Shown: positions 1 to 14,375, numbered from the stretch's first letter. The stretch is 64,000 nucleotides of DNA from Aeromonas sobria (GCF_000820145.1 NZ_CDBW01000036.1:1-64000), one strand, 5' to 3'. The notes: a model not told the origin generated them from the sequence alone. Translations and numbers: made by a program.

Positions 1-23
1 TGATTTGGGAAACAACGCCCTTC

Positions 24-39
24 TTCACCACCACTTCAC
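24..39 (+). promoter_or_regulatory. cre/blr-tag (TTCAC-N6-TTCAC) upstream of creD
   Basis: An exact direct repeat TTCAC, six bases, TTCAC lies 64 bases before the creD start. This is the binding tag described for CreB in Escherichia coli and for its Aeromonas counterpart in the BlrAB two-component system, which controls beta-lactamase genes. Its position before creD, the classical CreBC target, supports a working site. The match and spacing are seen directly; binding is inferred. Confidence 0.7.
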
Positions 40-102
40 ACAAGCCCATCACCCCTTCACTTCGGGCAGACAGACTCGTTCCATCCAACAAGGAGACGTG
101 TC

Positions 103-1479
103 ATGGTCAAACAGATATTCACCCACAAGATCTTTCTGCTGCTGTTGCTCAGCCTGCTGTTGATGGTACCAGTGCAATCCATCATGGAGCTGAACCGGGA
201 GCGTCAGGCTTACCGCAGTCAGGCCATTCACAGCATCATGGCCAGCAGCAGCGGCCCGCAACGGCTGATGGGGCCCATTATCGTGCAGCCCTATACCCGC
301 TCGGTGACGGTCGAACAGGAGGGCAAACGCTTCGTCCGCCAGGAGCAGATCTACCGCTACCTGCTGCCGGAGCAGCTGGATATCAAGGCCAACATGGAGG
401 TCACCCCGCGCAAGCTGGGCATCTATCAGGCACAGGTCTACCAGACCCGGCTCACCCTCTCGGGCCGCCTGCCCACCCGACAGAGTCTGCTGAATAACGC
501 GACCTCACCGCTTGATGAAGCGGCCGAGCTGGTGGCGGGTAAACCCTACCTCAGTCTGGTGCTCTCCGATGCCCGCGGTATCAACAGCGTCCCCGAGCTG
601 CAGCTCGGCACCCAGCGGATCCCGTTTGCCCCCGGCGCCCGCCTTGGTGACGCACTGGCGGGTATCCATGCCCCGCTCGACAGCCTGCCCCAACAGGATG
701 GCACCTTTCATCTGGAGCTCAATCTGCAGGGGATGAACGCCCTCGACATAGTACCGCTGGGCAAGGAGAGCACCCTGCTGCTGGCGGGCAACTGGCCCCA
801 TCCCAACTTTATCGGCGACTTTCTGCCGGGCAGTCGCACCCTGAACTCGCAAGGGTTTGAGGCCAACTGGCAAACCAGCTGGTTCGCCAGCGACATGGAG
901 ACTCGCTTTAACCGGATGATGAACGGGGGCGATAGTAATCTCTCCACCTTCAGCGTCAGTCTGGTGCAACCGGTGGATCACTATCAGCTCAATGAGCGGG
1001 CAGCCAAATATGCCCTGCTGTTTATCGGCCTCACCTTTATCAGCTTCTTCATGTTCGAGCTGCTCAAGGGGCTGCGGGTCCACCCGATCCAGTACGCGCT
1101 GGTGGGCATGGGGCTGGCCATCTTCTATCTGGTGCTGCTGGCACTGACCGAGCACCTCGGCTTTGGTTGGGCCTATCTGGTGGCCGCGCTGGCCAGCGTG
1201 CTGCTCAACGGCTTCTATCTCAGCCACGTACTGGGCGGCCCGAAACAGGGGATCGGCTTCGCGGCGCTGCTCGGGCTGGTCTATGCCATCCTCTACAGCC
1301 TGCTGCAGGCCGAAGAGATCGCCTTGCTGCTCGGCGCCCTGCTGCTGTTCGCCACCCTGGCGCTGATCATGATGCTGACCCGCAAGCTCGACTGGTATCA
1401 GGTGATGGACTACAGCGCCCCCGTCACCACATGGGCAGCTCCCCAACCATCGACCAGTGACACCAGCCATCAGTCATAA
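103..1479 (+). CDS. creD: Inner membrane protein CreD (BlrD-like)
   Basis: A 458-residue CreD-family inner membrane protein. A hydrophobic segment near residues 8-25 anchors a large presumed periplasmic region (about 30-300). Several closely packed membrane segments follow between about 310 and 435. CreD is induced by the CreBC (BlrAB) two-component system; its biochemical role is unclear, but it is linked to envelope stress and beta-lactam response. The start follows an AAGGAG ribosome site at 90-95. The gene stands alone here, with an exact TTCAC tag pair in front. The 3' end has three tandem TCATAAG units, the first containing the stop codon. The family call is secure; the regulation is inferred. 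Confidence 0.9.
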   Translation: MVKQIFTHKIFLLLLLSLLLMVPVQSIMELNRERQAYRSQAIHSIMASSSGPQRLMGPIIVQPYTRSVTVEQEGKRFVRQEQIYRYLLPEQLDIKANMEVTPRKLGIYQAQVYQTRLTLSGRLPTRQSLLNNATSPLDEAAELVAGKPYLSLVLSDARGINSVPELQLGTQRIPFAPGARLGDALAGIHAPLDSLPQQDGTFHLELNLQGMNALDIVPLGKESTLLLAGNWPHPNFIGDFLPGSRTLNSQGFEANWQTSWFASDMETRFNRMMNGGDSNLSTFSVSLVQPVDHYQLNERAAKYALLFIGLTFISFFMFELLKGLRVHPIQYALVGMGLAIFYLVLLALTEHLGFGWAYLVAALASVLLNGFYLSHVLGGPKQGIGFAALLGLVYAILYSLLQAEEIALLLGALLLFATLALIMMLTRKLDWYQVMDYSAPVTTWAAPQPSTSDTSHQS

Positions 1480-1496
1480 GTCATAAGTCATAAGCC

Positions 1497-1535
1497 AAAA
1501 AAAACCGGCGCCATCAGGCGCCGGTTCTATTTTAT
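1497..1535. terminator. Bidirectional terminator between creD and glmU
   Basis: A perfect 10-bp stem (1503-1512 with 1517-1526, loop ATCA) has an A-run on the left and a T-rich run on the right. It can therefore end the convergent creD and glmU transcripts. The core GGCGCC-ATCA-GGCGCC occurs again after kdpC. Confidence 0.9.
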
Positions 1536-1545
1536 TGATCGGGCA

Positions 1546-2907
1546 TCACTTCTTCTTGACCGGGCGAGCCCAGTTTTTGATGTGACGCTGGGGCACCCGG
1601 GTGATCACCAGCTCATTCTCGGCCACATCCTTGGTGATGGTGGAGCCCGCCCCCAGGGTCGCGCCCTTGCCGATACGCACCGGCGCCACCAGCTGGGTAT
1701 CGGAGCCGACAAACACATCATCTTCGATGATGGTCTGGAACTTGTTCACGCCATCGTAGTTGCAGGTGATGGTACCGGCACCGATATTCACCTTGGCACC
1801 CACCTCGGCATCACCCAGATAGGTGAGGTGACCACACTTGGAGCCAACCCCCAGCCGGGATTTCTTCATCTCGACGAAGTTGCCGACGTGGGCATCCTGC
1901 TCCAGCACGGCACCGGGGCGCAGACGGGCAAACGGACCGACCGAGCACTGATCGGCAATCTGGGCACCTTCGATGACGGAGTAGGGCTTCACCTCGGTGT
2001 GATCGCCAATGACGCAATCCTTCAGCACGGCACCGACACCGATACGCACATGATTGCCCAAGACGACCTTGCCTTCGATGATGACGTTGACGTCGATCAC
2101 CACCTCTTCACCGATCTCAAGAGTACCGCGCAGATCGAAGCGAGCCGGATCGATCAGGGTGACACCGGCGATCATCAGCTTCTCGGCCTGCATCTGCTGA
2201 TAGCTACGCTCAAGGGCAGCCAGCTGCACCCGGTTGTTGGCCCCTTCCACCTCGGCAGCATGATCCGGATGTACCGCTGCAATCGGGCAGCCATCGCCGT
2301 GCGCCATGGCGATCACGTCGGTCAGATAGAACTCGCCCTGAGCATTCTTGTTGTCCAGACGGGAGAGCCAGCTGCGCAGCTGACCGCCGTTGGCCACCAG
2401 CACGCCGGTGTTCACTTCGCGGATGGTCAGTTGCTCGGCGTTGGCATCTTTCTGTTCGACGATGCCGACCACCTGACCGTTTTCACGGACGATACGGCCA
2501 TAGCCGGTGGGGTTGTCCAGCACCACGGTCAGCAGGGCCATGCCATCGCTTGCCTTGGCAGCCAGCAGTCGTTGCAGGGTCTCTGGCTGGATCAGCGGGG
2601 TATCGCCGTACAGCACCAGCACGTCGTCTTCATCCTTCCAGAACGGGATGGCTTGGGCAACGGCGTGACCGGTCCCCAGCTGCTGCGCCTGCAGCACCCA
2701 GTTCACGTCGGCCGCCACGATCCGCTCTTGCAGCAGCTCGGCACCGTGGCCATAAACCAGATGCAGCTGCTCGGCGCCGACCTGACGGGCGGTATCGATC
2801 ACATGGGAAACCATGGGTTTGTTGGCTACCGGGTGCAGCACCTTGGGCAGAACGGAACGCATACGGGTACCTTTACCCGCAGCCAGGATCACGACGTTGA
2901 GGGACAT
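1546..2907 (-). CDS. glmU: Bifunctional GlmU: N-acetylglucosamine-1-phosphate uridyltransferase / glucosamine-1-phosphate acetyltransferase
   Basis: A 453-residue cytosolic enzyme making UDP-GlcNAc for peptidoglycan and lipopolysaccharide. The N-terminal nucleotidyltransferase domain starts with [11 protein letters not shown] (about residues 8-18). The C-terminal half is a left-handed beta-helix of hexapeptide repeats and includes the [11 protein letters not shown] segment typical of GlmU. Length equals the usual 450-460 residues. The start ATG has AAAGG seven bases upstream. It lies just downstream of the atp operon on the same strand, as in many gammaproteobacteria, but a strong terminator separates them. 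The two steps are acetyl transfer from acetyl-CoA, then uridylyl transfer from UTP. Confidence 0.98.
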   Translation of the reverse strand: MSLNVVILAAGKGTRMRSVLPKVLHPVANKPMVSHVIDTARQVGAEQLHLVYGHGAELLQERIVAADVNWVLQAQQLGTGHAVAQAIPFWKDEDDVLVLYGDTPLIQPETLQRLLAAKASDGMALLTVVLDNPTGYGRIVRENGQVVGIVEQKDANAEQLTIREVNTGVLVANGGQLRSWLSRLDNKNAQGEFYLTDVIAMAHGDGCPIAAVHPDHAAEVEGANNRVQLAALERSYQQMQAEKLMIAGVTLIDPARFDLRGTLEIGEEVVIDVNVIIEGKVVLGNHVRIGVGAVLKDCVIGDHTEVKPYSVIEGAQIADQCSVGPFARLRPGAVLEQDAHVGNFVEMKKSRLGVGSKCGHLTYLGDAEVGAKVNIGAGTITCNYDGVNKFQTIIEDDVFVGSDTQLVAPVRIGKGATLGAGSTITKDVAENELVITRVPQRHIKNWARPVKKK

Positions 2908-2958
2908 AAATTGGCCTTTGGAACATGAGAAATACTCGGCGGAGTCTATCCAACGGGT

Positions 2959-2990
2959 AAAAAAAAAGCGACCCGAAGGTCGCTTTTTAC
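2959..2990 (-). terminator. Terminator of the atp operon
   Basis: An 11-bp stem (2963-2973 with 2978-2988) with a CGAA loop lies just after the atpC stop codon. Read on the minus strand it ends in a long T-run, so it is a rho-independent terminator for the ATP synthase operon. Confidence 0.92.
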
Positions 2991-3000
2991 ATCACCGTTA

Positions 3001-3429
3001 TTAGCGGTAATTCTTTTTGACGATATCGATAACCCGCAATTGGGCCATCGCCTTGGCCAGCTCGGTGGCGGCCTGGGCGTAGTCGATATCACCATGGGAG
3101 CTGTGGATCCGCTCTTCGGCTGCGCGCTTGGCTTCCTGGGCTTTCGCCTCATCCAAGTCGTCAGCACGAATCGCGGTGTCCGCCAGCACGGTCACGGATT
3201 CAGGTTGTACTTCCAGCATACCGCCGGAGATGTACAGCACCTCTTCAGTTCCGTTCTGCTTCACCAAGCGGACCAGGCCCGGCTTGATGGCAGTCAGCAA
3301 CGGAGCATGACCGTGACGGAGACCCAACTCACCTTCGGAGCCTGATACCTGAGCAGTTTGCACGCGGCCGGAAAACAGTTTTCCTTCGGCGCTCACCACA
3401 TCCAGGTGAAAGGAGATCATCTCTGCCAT
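3001..3429 (-). CDS. atpC: ATP synthase F1 subunit epsilon
   Basis: A 142-residue epsilon subunit of the F1 sector. It forms part of the rotor stalk and can inhibit ATP hydrolysis. The beta-sandwich domain ([15 protein letters not shown]) is followed by a helical C-terminal hairpin rich in Ala, Glu and Lys. The start has a strong AGGAGG site six bases before it. It is the last gene of the operon, immediately followed by a terminator. Confidence 0.98.
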   Translation of the reverse strand: MAEMISFHLDVVSAEGKLFSGRVQTAQVSGSEGELGLRHGHAPLLTAIKPGLVRLVKQNGTEEVLYISGGMLEVQPESVTVLADTAIRADDLDEAKAQEAKRAAEERIHSSHGDIDYAQAATELAKAMAQLRVIDIVKKNYR

Positions 3430-3447
3430 GGGCCCTCCTGTCGAGGC

Positions 3448-4869
<1,422 letters not shown>

Positions 4870-5736
4870 TTACACCGCAGCAGCACCGGATACGATCTCT
4901 GTAAGTTCCTGGGTAATACTGGCCTGACGGGCCTTGTTGTACACCAGTTGCAGATCGTTAATCAGGTTGCCGGCGTTGTCAGTCGCGGCTTGCATGGCAA
5001 CCATTCGGGCTGCCTGTTCACTTGCCAAGTTTTCCACTACCCCCTGGTACACCTGGGACTCGACGTAGCGAATCAGCAGGGTATCCAGCAGTTGCTTGGG
5101 ATCCGGCTCATAGAGGTAATCCCAGTGGTGTTTCTTGGCGAGCTTGCTGTCTTCAGTTATGGGCAAAGGCAGCAGTTGATCGACTCGTGGTTGCTGCACC
5201 ATGGTGTTGACGAACTTGTTGTACACCAGATACAGCTTGTCAATCTCACCGTTGTCGTAAGCCTTCAGCATGACCTTGACTGAACCAATCAGGTCATTGA
5301 CGCTCGGGTTATCGCCCAGTCCTGCGACATGAGCTTTCACCTTGGCGCCGTGCCGTTCAAAGAAGTTGGAGGCCTTGTTACCGATCAATGCCAGGTCAAC
5401 CTTGGCACCTTTCGCGCTCCATTGCTTCATATCATTGAGGGCAGCCTTGAACAGGTTAATGTTCAGACCACCACACAGGCCACGGTCGGTGGAGACGACG
5501 ATGTAACCCACTCGCTTGACCTCACGTTCGATGAGGTAGGGATGCTTGTATTCCAAGTTCCCCTGAGCGATATGGCCGATCACCTTGCGCATGGTTTCAG
5601 CGTACGGACGGCTGGCAGACATGCGTTCCTGCGCACGGCGCATTTTGCTTGCTGCCACCATTTCCATAGCGCCGGTGATCTTCTGAGTGTTTTTCACACT
5701 CCCGATCTTGTTACGTATCTCTTTTGCGCCGGCCAT
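4870..5736 (-). CDS. atpG: ATP synthase F1 subunit gamma
   Basis: A 288-residue central stalk subunit. N- and C-terminal helices form the coiled-coil shaft that turns inside the alpha3beta3 ring. The N-terminal [20 protein letters not shown] and the C-terminal [15 protein letters not shown] are conserved gamma motifs. It lies between atpA and atpD with short gaps in the same operon. Confidence 0.98.
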   Translation of the reverse strand: MAGAKEIRNKIGSVKNTQKITGAMEMVAASKMRRAQERMSASRPYAETMRKVIGHIAQGNLEYKHPYLIEREVKRVGYIVVSTDRGLCGGLNINLFKAALNDMKQWSAKGAKVDLALIGNKASNFFERHGAKVKAHVAGLGDNPSVNDLIGSVKVMLKAYDNGEIDKLYLVYNKFVNTMVQQPRVDQLLPLPITEDSKLAKKHHWDYLYEPDPKQLLDTLLIRYVESQVYQGVVENLASEQAARMVAMQAATDNAGNLINDLQLVYNKARQASITQELTEIVSGAAAV

Positions 5737-5779
5737 CTCTTACTCTCCATCAGGTGGCAGCTCGCGCTGCCACACACGC

Positions 5780-7321
5780 TTACCAGGTCTGGGTTGCCTT
5801 GAAGTCATCCAGCAACGCAGTCAGCTTGCCAACGATCGCGTCGTTGTAATCGGCCTTGGCATTGATTTCAGCCATCAGCGAACCATGCTGGGTATTGGCG
5901 TAAGAGAGCAGAGCGGCTTCGAAGTCGACGATCTTGTTCAGCTCGACATCGGAGAGATAGCCTTTCTCGGCGGCGAACAGCACCAGCGACTGCTGGGCAA
6001 CGCTCATCGGAGAGTACTGCTTCTGCTTCATCAGCTCGGTCACTTTCACACCGTGATCCAGCTGCTTGCGAGTCGCCTCGTCCAGATCGGAAGAGAACTG
6101 GGCGAATGCCGCCAGTTCACGATACTGGGCCAATGCGGTACGGATACCACCGGACAGCTTCTTGACGATCTTGGTCTGAGCAGCACCACCTACACGGGAT
6201 ACGGAGATACCCGGGTCAACCGCCGGACGAATACCGGAGTTGAACAGCTGTGAAGTCAGGAAGATCTGACCATCGGTGATGGAGATCACGTTGGTCGGAA
6301 CGAACGCAGATACGTCACCAGCCTGGGTTTCGATGATTGGCAGGGCGGTCAGAGAACCGGTCTGGCCTTTCACGGCACCATTGGTGAACTTCTCTACATA
6401 CTCGGCGTTAACGCGAGCAGCACGCTCCAACAGACGGGAGTGCAGATAGAAAACGTCGCCCGGGTAAGCTTCACGTCCTGGCGGACGGCGCAGCAGCAGG
6501 GAGATTTGGCGATAAGCTACGGCCTGTTTGGACAGGTCATCATAGATGATCAGCGCGTCTTCACCGCGGTCACGGAAGTACTCACCCATGGAGCAACCGG
6601 CATACGGAGCCAGGTACTGCAGGGCAGCAGCTTCGGAGGCAGAGGCAACCACCACTATGGTGTTGGCCAGGGCACCGTGCTCTTCCAGCTTGCGTACCAC
6701 GTTGGCGATGGTGGAGGCCTTCTGGCCAATCGCAACGTAGACACACTTAATGCCGGAATCTTTCTGGTTGATGATGGTGTCGATCGCGATGGCGGTCTTA
6801 CCAACCTGACGGTCACCGATGATCAGCTCACGCTGGCCACGACCAATCGGGATCATGGCATCGATGGCTTTCAGGCCGGTCTGGACCGGCTGGTCAACAG
6901 ACTTACGCTCGATAACGCCCGGTGCGATCACTTCGATCGGCGAGAAGCCGTCGTTGTCGATCGGACCTTTACCGTCGATCGGCTGACCCAGGGTGTTCAA
7001 CACCCGGCCCAACAGACCACGACCTACCGGCACTTCCAGAATACGGCCAGTACCTTTTACTTTCATTCCTTCTGACAGACCGTCATAGGAACCCATGATC
7101 ACCGCACCGACGGAGTCACGCTCCAGGTTCAATGCCAGAGCGAAGCGGTTGCCCGGCAGCTCGATCATCTCACCCTGCATGGCATCGGCCAGGCCGTGAA
7201 TACGAATGATACCGTCGCTCACAGAGACGATAGTACCTTCGTTACGCGCTTCGCTTTTGACATCAAACTGCGCAATGCGCTGCTTGATCAGCTCGGCGAT
7301 TTCAGTGGAATTCAGTTGCAT
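5780..7321 (-). CDS. atpA: ATP synthase F1 subunit alpha
   Basis: A 513-residue non-catalytic nucleotide-binding subunit, the normal length. The P-loop [11 protein letters not shown] is near residue 170. The alpha signature [14 protein letters not shown] (about 365-378), including the arginine finger, is intact. It alternates with beta in the F1 hexamer. The gene starts 15 bases after the atpH stop. Confidence 0.99.
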   Translation of the reverse strand: MQLNSTEIAELIKQRIAQFDVKSEARNEGTIVSVSDGIIRIHGLADAMQGEMIELPGNRFALALNLERDSVGAVIMGSYDGLSEGMKVKGTGRILEVPVGRGLLGRVLNTLGQPIDGKGPIDNDGFSPIEVIAPGVIERKSVDQPVQTGLKAIDAMIPIGRGQRELIIGDRQVGKTAIAIDTIINQKDSGIKCVYVAIGQKASTIANVVRKLEEHGALANTIVVVASASEAAALQYLAPYAGCSMGEYFRDRGEDALIIYDDLSKQAVAYRQISLLLRRPPGREAYPGDVFYLHSRLLERAARVNAEYVEKFTNGAVKGQTGSLTALPIIETQAGDVSAFVPTNVISITDGQIFLTSQLFNSGIRPAVDPGISVSRVGGAAQTKIVKKLSGGIRTALAQYRELAAFAQFSSDLDEATRKQLDHGVKVTELMKQKQYSPMSVAQQSLVLFAAEKGYLSDVELNKIVDFEAALLSYANTQHGSLMAEINAKADYNDAIVGKLTALLDDFKATQTW

Positions 7322-7336
7322 GCTCTAATACCCCAA

Positions 7337-7870
7337 TCAAGATTGCAGCGCGTCAGCCATGCGATCCAGCTTACCGCGGACTGTGCCGTCGATTACCAGA
7401 TCACCGGCCTTGATGAGCACCCCGGCCATCAAGGACGCATCCATGCTGCAATTCAGCTTCACTTTGCGCGCGAGACGTTGTTCCAGAGAAGCCTGAATAT
7501 TGGCTTTCTGCTGGTCGGTCAGTTCGATCGCCGAAATCACGTCAGCCTGAACTTCTTTATCCAGTTCAGCCTTGAACGCTAAAAATTCAGCAACGACCGC
7601 CGGCAGCACACCCAAGCGACCATTCTCGGCCATCACCCTGATCAGGTTCTGGCCATGCTCGTCGAGTTGCTCACCGCAGATACCGACAAACAGCGTTGCC
7701 AGTTCTTCGGCAGCCACAGAGCCGTTTACCAGGTTGTGCATGGTTTCGTTTTCCGCTACTTGCGCAGCGAAACCGAGCATACCCAGCCACTGGTCAACCG
7801 CCTTGTGCTCAACGGCAAACTCGAAAGCAGCCTTGGCGTAGGGGCGAGCGATTGTAGTCAGTTCAGACAT
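7337..7870 (-). CDS. atpH: ATP synthase F1 subunit delta
   Basis: A 177-residue OSCP/delta subunit joining the F1 hexamer to the peripheral b stalk. The conserved N-terminal [14 protein letters not shown] and the C-terminal [24 protein letters not shown] segment are present (here [20 protein letters not shown]). Only 13 bases separate it from atpF. Confidence 0.98.
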   Translation of the reverse strand: MSELTTIARPYAKAAFEFAVEHKAVDQWLGMLGFAAQVAENETMHNLVNGSVAAEELATLFVGICGEQLDEHGQNLIRVMAENGRLGVLPAVVAEFLAFKAELDKEVQADVISAIELTDQQKANIQASLEQRLARKVKLNCSMDASLMAGVLIKAGDLVIDGTVRGKLDRMADALQS

Positions 7871-7883
7871 AGCCCCGTTCCCG

Positions 7884-8700
<817 letters not shown>

Positions 8701-8710
8701 TTGAGTTGCA

Positions 8711-9912
<1,202 letters not shown>

Positions 9913-9974
9913 TACAGAACTGTAAAAAATCGGGATCCGAAGACCCCATGTTAACAGCTCTTAAAGCCGGTCAA

Positions 9975-10002
9975 ATTATACCCTTGAGGGCAGCTATTGC
10001 AA
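9975..10002 (-). promoter_or_regulatory. Sigma-70 promoter of the atp operon
   Basis: On the minus strand TTGCAA (9997-10002) and a consensus TATAAT (9975-9980) are separated by 16 bases. Transcription would start near 9968, about 55 bases before atpI. Confidence 0.75.
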
Positions 10003-10102
10003 TATGACAAAAATCCTTATTTTTTGCGGCCTTCCGCAGAGAATTAAGGTTACGTTCATATCAAAAGTAATGGATGTTTTATTACTACAAAAAGCGTAAA
10101 AA

Positions 10103-11011
10103 TCACGATTCCGACACGCCAAAATAGCCCAATATGCGGTCCAAATCGGACAAGTTCTCGTAACTTATTACTAACTTACCGCTATCCCGCTTGCCAGGCT
10201 GAAGCTGTACCTGATAGCCAATTTTTTCTGCCAACTGGCGTTCCAGATAACCAATTTGGGGATCCGTGACCGGTTCCAGCTTGGCTTTGGCCGGTTCGAG
10301 TGCCTTTTTCACCAGTTTTTCGGTATCCCGTACAGTCAGTCCCTTCTGGGCAACCAACTTGGCCAGATCTGACTGAGCCTGGCCACTGAGCGTCAGGAGA
10401 GCACGGGCATGACCCATATCGAGGTCACCGTGCTCAACGAAACGCTTCACGTCATCGTTGAGCTGGTTGAGGCGCAGCAGGTTAGTCACGGTCGTACGCG
10501 ACTTGCCCACCGCCTCGGCCACCTGCTGGTGGGTGAGTTCGAATTCGGTCAGCAATCTTTGTAAAGCGACTGCCTCTTCGATGGCATTGAGATCTTCCCG
10601 CTGAATATTTTCAATCAACGCAATGACCACCGCGGCCTCATCAGGGACATCCTTGACGATGCACGGCACTACGTCGAGACGGGCCAGCTGGGAAGCGCGC
10701 CAGCGCCGTTCACCAGCGATAATTTCGAAGGACTGTTCGCCGAGCGGGCGCACGACAATGGGCTGAATAACCCCCTGAGTACGGATCGAGTTGGCAAGCT
10801 CTTCCAGTGCGTCCTGGGACATATCCTTGCGGGGCTGGTACTTGCCTGACTGCAACCACTCCACCGGCAGTTTGCGCAGTTCGCCCTGATTGGTGGGGGC
10901 CATGGCCTGCTCGGTGCGCTGATCGCTCATCACCTGTTTTTGGCGGGCAGCCGTACTGGTACTGAGCAGGGCGTCCAGCCCTTTGCCCAGTCCGCGTTTC
11001 TTTGGCGTCAT
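10103..11011 (-). CDS. parB: Chromosome partitioning protein ParB
   Basis: A 302-residue CTP-dependent DNA clamp that loads at parS and spreads. The N-terminal KKRGLGKGLDALL ParA-contact box is followed by the ParB/Srx fold with GERRWRA (about 110-116) and a helix-turn-helix around 165-190. The dimerisation domain is at the C-terminus. A longer reading is open to 11044. I place the start at 11011 because the ATG overlaps the parA stop as ATGA and the conserved N-terminus begins there. Four parS-like sites lie 22-32 kb to the right. Confidence 0.96.
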   Translation of the reverse strand: MTPKKRGLGKGLDALLSTSTAARQKQVMSDQRTEQAMAPTNQGELRKLPVEWLQSGKYQPRKDMSQDALEELANSIRTQGVIQPIVVRPLGEQSFEIIAGERRWRASQLARLDVVPCIVKDVPDEAAVVIALIENIQREDLNAIEEAVALQRLLTEFELTHQQVAEAVGKSRTTVTNLLRLNQLNDDVKRFVEHGDLDMGHARALLTLSGQAQSDLAKLVAQKGLTVRDTEKLVKKALEPAKAKLEPVTDPQIGYLERQLAEKIGYQVQLQPGKRDSGKLVISYENLSDLDRILGYFGVSES

Positions 11012-11811
11012 ATGCTCTCTCGGTCTGCGATGGGCAGCTGACACTCTTGCTCCTGGCGACGGAGGATCTCGCCAGCCAGCGCCAGATAGGCCTTGGCGCC
11101 CACCGATGATTTGTCGTAGTGCATGGCCGGGGCGCCAAAACTCGGGGCCTCCGCCAGTCTAACGTTGCGGGGAATGATGGTGCGGTAGACCTTGTCGCCG
11201 AAGTGCTGTTTAAGCTGATCGGACACATCATTGGCCAACCGGTTGCGATGATCGAACATGGTGCGCAGCACCCCTTCGATCTTGAGCTGCGGATTGACCA
11301 CCGCAGCCAGCTTGCTGATGGTGTCGACCAGGGCGGTGAGCCCTTCCAGCGCATAATATTCGCACTGCATCGGTACCAGCACAGAATCGGCGGCAGCCAT
11401 GGCGTTCACGGTCAGCATGTTGAGAGAGGGGGGGCAGTCGATGAAGATGTAGTCGTATTTGTCCCGCACCGAGGCCAACGCATTGCGCAGGCGGATCTCG
11501 CGAGCAAAGAACTCCATCAAACGAATTTCTGCCGCGGTCACGTCGGCGTTGGCGGCGATCAGGTGATAACCACCGGAGGTTTCACGGATGATCACCTCAG
11601 CAACGGGGGCATCTTCGATCAGCAGTTCATAGGCAGTGCGCTCGACATCGTATTTATCGACACCACTGCCCATGGTGGCATTGCCCTGCGGATCCAGATC
11701 AATCACCAGCACCTTGCGCCGGGTGGCAGCCATGGAGGCGGCCAGATTCACACAGGTGGTGGTTTTACCCACACCACCCTTCTGGTTGGCTATGGCGATG
11801 ACTTTTCCCAC
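11008..11811 (-). CDS. parA: Chromosome partitioning ATPase ParA (Soj)
   Basis: A 267-residue Walker-type ATPase. The deviant Walker A KGGVGKTTT is at residues 11-19, Walker A' is VLVIDLDPQGN, and Walker B is YIFIDCPPSLN. It works with ParB to separate origins and may influence DnaA. The stop overlaps the ParB start by four bases, so the two are translationally coupled. It follows rsmG by 26 bases. Confidence 0.97.
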   Translation of the reverse strand: MGKVIAIANQKGGVGKTTTCVNLAASMAATRRKVLVIDLDPQGNATMGSGVDKYDVERTAYELLIEDAPVAEVIIRETSGGYHLIAANADVTAAEIRLMEFFAREIRLRNALASVRDKYDYIFIDCPPSLNMLTVNAMAAADSVLVPMQCEYYALEGLTALVDTISKLAAVVNPQLKIEGVLRTMFDHRNRLANDVSDQLKQHFGDKVYRTIIPRNVRLAEAPSFGAPAMHYDKSSVGAKAYLALAGEILRRQEQECQLPIADRESI

Positions 11812-11837
11812 ACGATCCCCTAAATAAAACTGCGACC

Positions 11838-12464
11838 CTATTCGGGCTGGATATGTTTGAATTCCAGCAGATGACGTTCGCCTTCCAGCTCCGGCACCCG
11901 CAACTCATGGCAGGCAACCAGACGGATATTGGCAGGCAACTGGGCAAGCTCCTGCTCGGGATATTGCCCCTTGAGCGCCAGGAAGCAACCCTGCTCGGAT
12001 GGCAGATGATGACACCAGCTCAACATGTCCTCCAGCGAGGCAAAGGCCCGACTCAGTACCCCATCAAACCCGATGTCAGGTTGATACTCTTCAACCCGGG
12101 ATTTGACTGGCGTGACATTGGTCAGACCCAGCTCCTGGATCACCTGACGGATAAAGTTGATCCGCTTGCCCAGGCTGTCGAGCAACACGAACTGCTTGTC
12201 CGGATTGATGATCGCCAACGGCAAGCCTGGCAAGCCTGGGCCGGTTCCCACGTCGATGAAGCGCTCACCGTGCAAGTGGGGACTCACCACCAGGCTGTCG
12301 AGGATGTGCTTGACCAGCATGGCGTCCGGTTCACGCACCGAGGTGAGATTGTAAGCCTTGTTCCACTTGTGCAGCAACTCGACTAGCTGCACCAGTTGGT
12401 TCTTTTGAGTATCAGTGATAACAATTTCGGCCTGCTTGAGCAGGCCGTTCAATCTTTCCAGCAT
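11838..12464 (-). CDS. rsmG: 16S rRNA (guanine527-N7)-methyltransferase RsmG
   Basis: A 208-residue Rossmann-fold methyltransferase that makes m7G527 in 16S rRNA from S-adenosylmethionine. The motif [17 protein letters not shown] is the cofactor loop, and [14 protein letters not shown] is a family hallmark. An in-frame TTG at 12473 would add three residues and has the better-placed GAGG. I prefer the ATG because the N-terminus [11 protein letters not shown] then lines up with E. coli MLNKLSLLLKD. It sits between mnmG and parA as expected. Confidence 0.95.
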   Translation of the reverse strand: MLERLNGLLKQAEIVITDTQKNQLVQLVELLHKWNKAYNLTSVREPDAMLVKHILDSLVVSPHLHGERFIDVGTGPGLPGLPLAIINPDKQFVLLDSLGKRINFIRQVIQELGLTNVTPVKSRVEEYQPDIGFDGVLSRAFASLEDMLSWCHHLPSEQGCFLALKGQYPEQELAQLPANIRLVACHELRVPELEGERHLLEFKHIQPE

Positions 12465-12485
12465 GTTTTCCAACGGTAAGAATCC

Positions 12486-14375
12486 TCAGGCGGTTTTGCG
12501 CAGCAGGCCGTGTTTTTTCAGGTGAACCAGCAGAATGGAGATGGCCGCCGGGGTAATGCCGGAGATCCGCGAGGCCTGACCAATGGTCTGTGGCTTGGTA
12601 TCGCTGAGCTTGGCTTTCACCTCGTTGGAGAGACCGTTCACCTGGTGATAGTCCATATCCTGCGGCAGCAGGGTGTTCTCGTTACGTAGCTGTTTGGCTA
12701 CTTCATCATGCTGACGCTCGATGTAACCTGCATATTTGATCTGGATTTCAACTTGTTCTGCGGCGGCATGATCGCTCACCGAGGGGCCAACCCCTTCGAT
12801 AGCCATCAGCGCATCATAGGTCACCTCGGGGCGACGCAGCAGCTCTTCCAGACTCTGTTCACGGCTTAGCGGGGTAGTAACCAGCGCATTCACCGCCGCC
12901 AGTGACGGGTGTTGCGGGTGGATCCAGGTCGATCGCAGACGCTGACGTTCCAGCTCAACCTGTTCCATCTTGGTGTTGAATTTGCTCCAGCGCTCATCAT
13001 CCACCAGACCCAGTTCGCGACCGACGGTAGTCAAACGGACATCCGCGTTATCTTCCCGCAGCAGCAGGCGATATTCGGCGCGGCTGGTGAACATGCGGTA
13101 AGGCTCGCGGGTACCCAGGGTGGAGAGATCGTCCATCATCACCCCCATGTAGGCCTGATCCCGGCGGGGATGCCAAGGATCCTTGTCCTGGGCACGCAAT
13201 GCGGCATTCAAGCCAGCCATCAGACCTTGCGCAGCAGCCTCTTCGTAACCGGTGGTACCGTTGATCTGGCCCGCGAAGAATAGGTTTGGAATGCACTTGC
13301 TCTCCATGTTGGCCTTGAGATCCCGCGGATCGAAGAAATCATATTCGATCGCGTAGCCAGGACGAGTGATGTGGGCATTTTCAAAACCACGAACGGAGCG
13401 AATGATCTGCACCTGCACATCAAACGGCAGGCTGGTGGATACCCCGTTCGGATAGAGTTCGTGAGTGGTCAGCCCTTCTGGCTCGACGAAAATCTGGTGT
13501 GCCGTCTTGTCCGCAAAACGGGTGATCTTGTCCTCGATCGACGGGCAGTAGCGTGGGCCGATCCCCTCGATCACCCCGGCGTACATCGGGCTGCGATCCA
13601 GGTTGTTGCGGATCACCTCGTGGGTACGCTCGTTGGTGTGGGTGACGTAGCAGGGCACCTGACGTGGGTGTTGGCTGGCATTACCGATAAACGAGAAGAC
13701 CGGACGAGGATCATCGCCATGCTGGGCCTGCATCAGCGAGAAATCGACGCTACGGGCATCGATCCGCGGTGGTGTACCGGTTTTAAGGCGATCGATACGC
13801 AGCGGCAGTTCACGCAAGCGTTGAGCCAGCGCGATCGAGGGAGGATCCCCGGCACGACCACCCTTGTAATTTTGCATCCCAATGTGGATCAAACCGTTCA
13901 GGAAGGTGCCTACCGTCAGTACGACTGTCTTGCCGCTGATGCGGATCCCGCTTTGGGTCACCACGCCTGCCACGCGATCCCCGTCCATGATCAGATCATC
14001 GCAGGCTTGCTGGAAGATCTTCAGGTTCGGATAGTTCTCCAGCATATCCCGGACAACCGCCTTGTAGAGCAGACGATCCGCTTGAGCGCGGGTAGCTCGT
14101 ACTGCTGGCCCCTTGGAGGAGTTGAGAGTACGGAACTGGATCCCGGCAAGATCGGTGGCACGCGCCATGATCCCGCCGAGTGCGTCAACTTCCCTGACCA
14201 GGTGTCCCTTGCCGATCCCGCCGATCGCCGGATTACAGGACATATGCCCCAGCGTATCGATATTGTGGGTCAGCAGCAGGGTATTCATGCCCATTCGGGC
14301 TGCCGCTGTTGCTGCTTCGGTTCCTGCATGACCGCCACCGACGACGATCACATCAAATTGTTCATGGTATTGCAT
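12486..14375 (-). CDS. mnmG: tRNA uridine-34 5-carboxymethylaminomethyl modification enzyme MnmG (GidA)
   Basis: A 629-residue FAD enzyme which, with MnmE, builds cmnm5U34 in tRNA. The FAD motif [12 protein letters not shown] is at residues 10-21. The conserved [20 protein letters not shown] and the [14 protein letters not shown] segment are present, and the C-terminal helical part binds MnmE. An in-frame GTG at 14396 would add seven residues. The ATG at 14375 is chosen for its AAGGTG site and for matching the usual 629 length. The gene flanks oriC on the left. Confidence 0.98.
   Translation of the reverse strand: MQYHEQFDVIVVGGGHAGTEAATAAARMGMNTLLLTHNIDTLGHMSCNPAIGGIGKGHLVREVDALGGIMARATDLAGIQFRTLNSSKGPAVRATRAQADRLLYKAVVRDMLENYPNLKIFQQACDDLIMDGDRVAGVVTQSGIRISGKTVVLTVGTFLNGLIHIGMQNYKGGRAGDPPSIALAQRLRELPLRIDRLKTGTPPRIDARSVDFSLMQAQHGDDPRPVFSFIGNASQHPRQVPCYVTHTNERTHEVIRNNLDRSPMYAGVIEGIGPRYCPSIEDKITRFADKTAHQIFVEPEGLTTHELYPNGVSTSLPFDVQVQIIRSVRGFENAHITRPGYAIEYDFFDPRDLKANMESKCIPNLFFAGQINGTTGYEEAAAQGLMAGLNAALRAQDKDPWHPRRDQAYMGVMMDDLSTLGTREPYRMFTSRAEYRLLLREDNADVRLTTVGRELGLVDDERWSKFNTKMEQVELERQRLRSTWIHPQHPSLAAVNALVTTPLSREQSLEELLRRPEVTYDALMAIEGVGPSVSDHAAAEQVEIQIKYAGYIERQHDEVAKQLRNENTLLPQDMDYHQVNGLSNEVKAKLSDTKPQTIGQASRISGITPAAISILLVHLKKHGLLRKTA

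Noticed and set aside
505-1470. 321-codon minus-strand frame inside creD
   Set aside because: No motif and Gln-rich; creD on the plus strand has clear family features and a ribosome site.
1474-1494. Three tandem TCATAAG units at the creD end as a functional site
   Set aside because: Short slippage repeat at a stop codon; no known signal matches it.
1582-2928. 448-codon open frame on the plus strand opposite glmU
   Set aside because: It is the mirror of glmU codons in GC-rich DNA; the product is His/Asp/Gly-rich with no recognisable fold.
12465-12473. TTG start for rsmG three codons upstream
   Set aside because: The ATG at 12464 aligns with the known N-terminus, although the TTG cannot be fully excluded.
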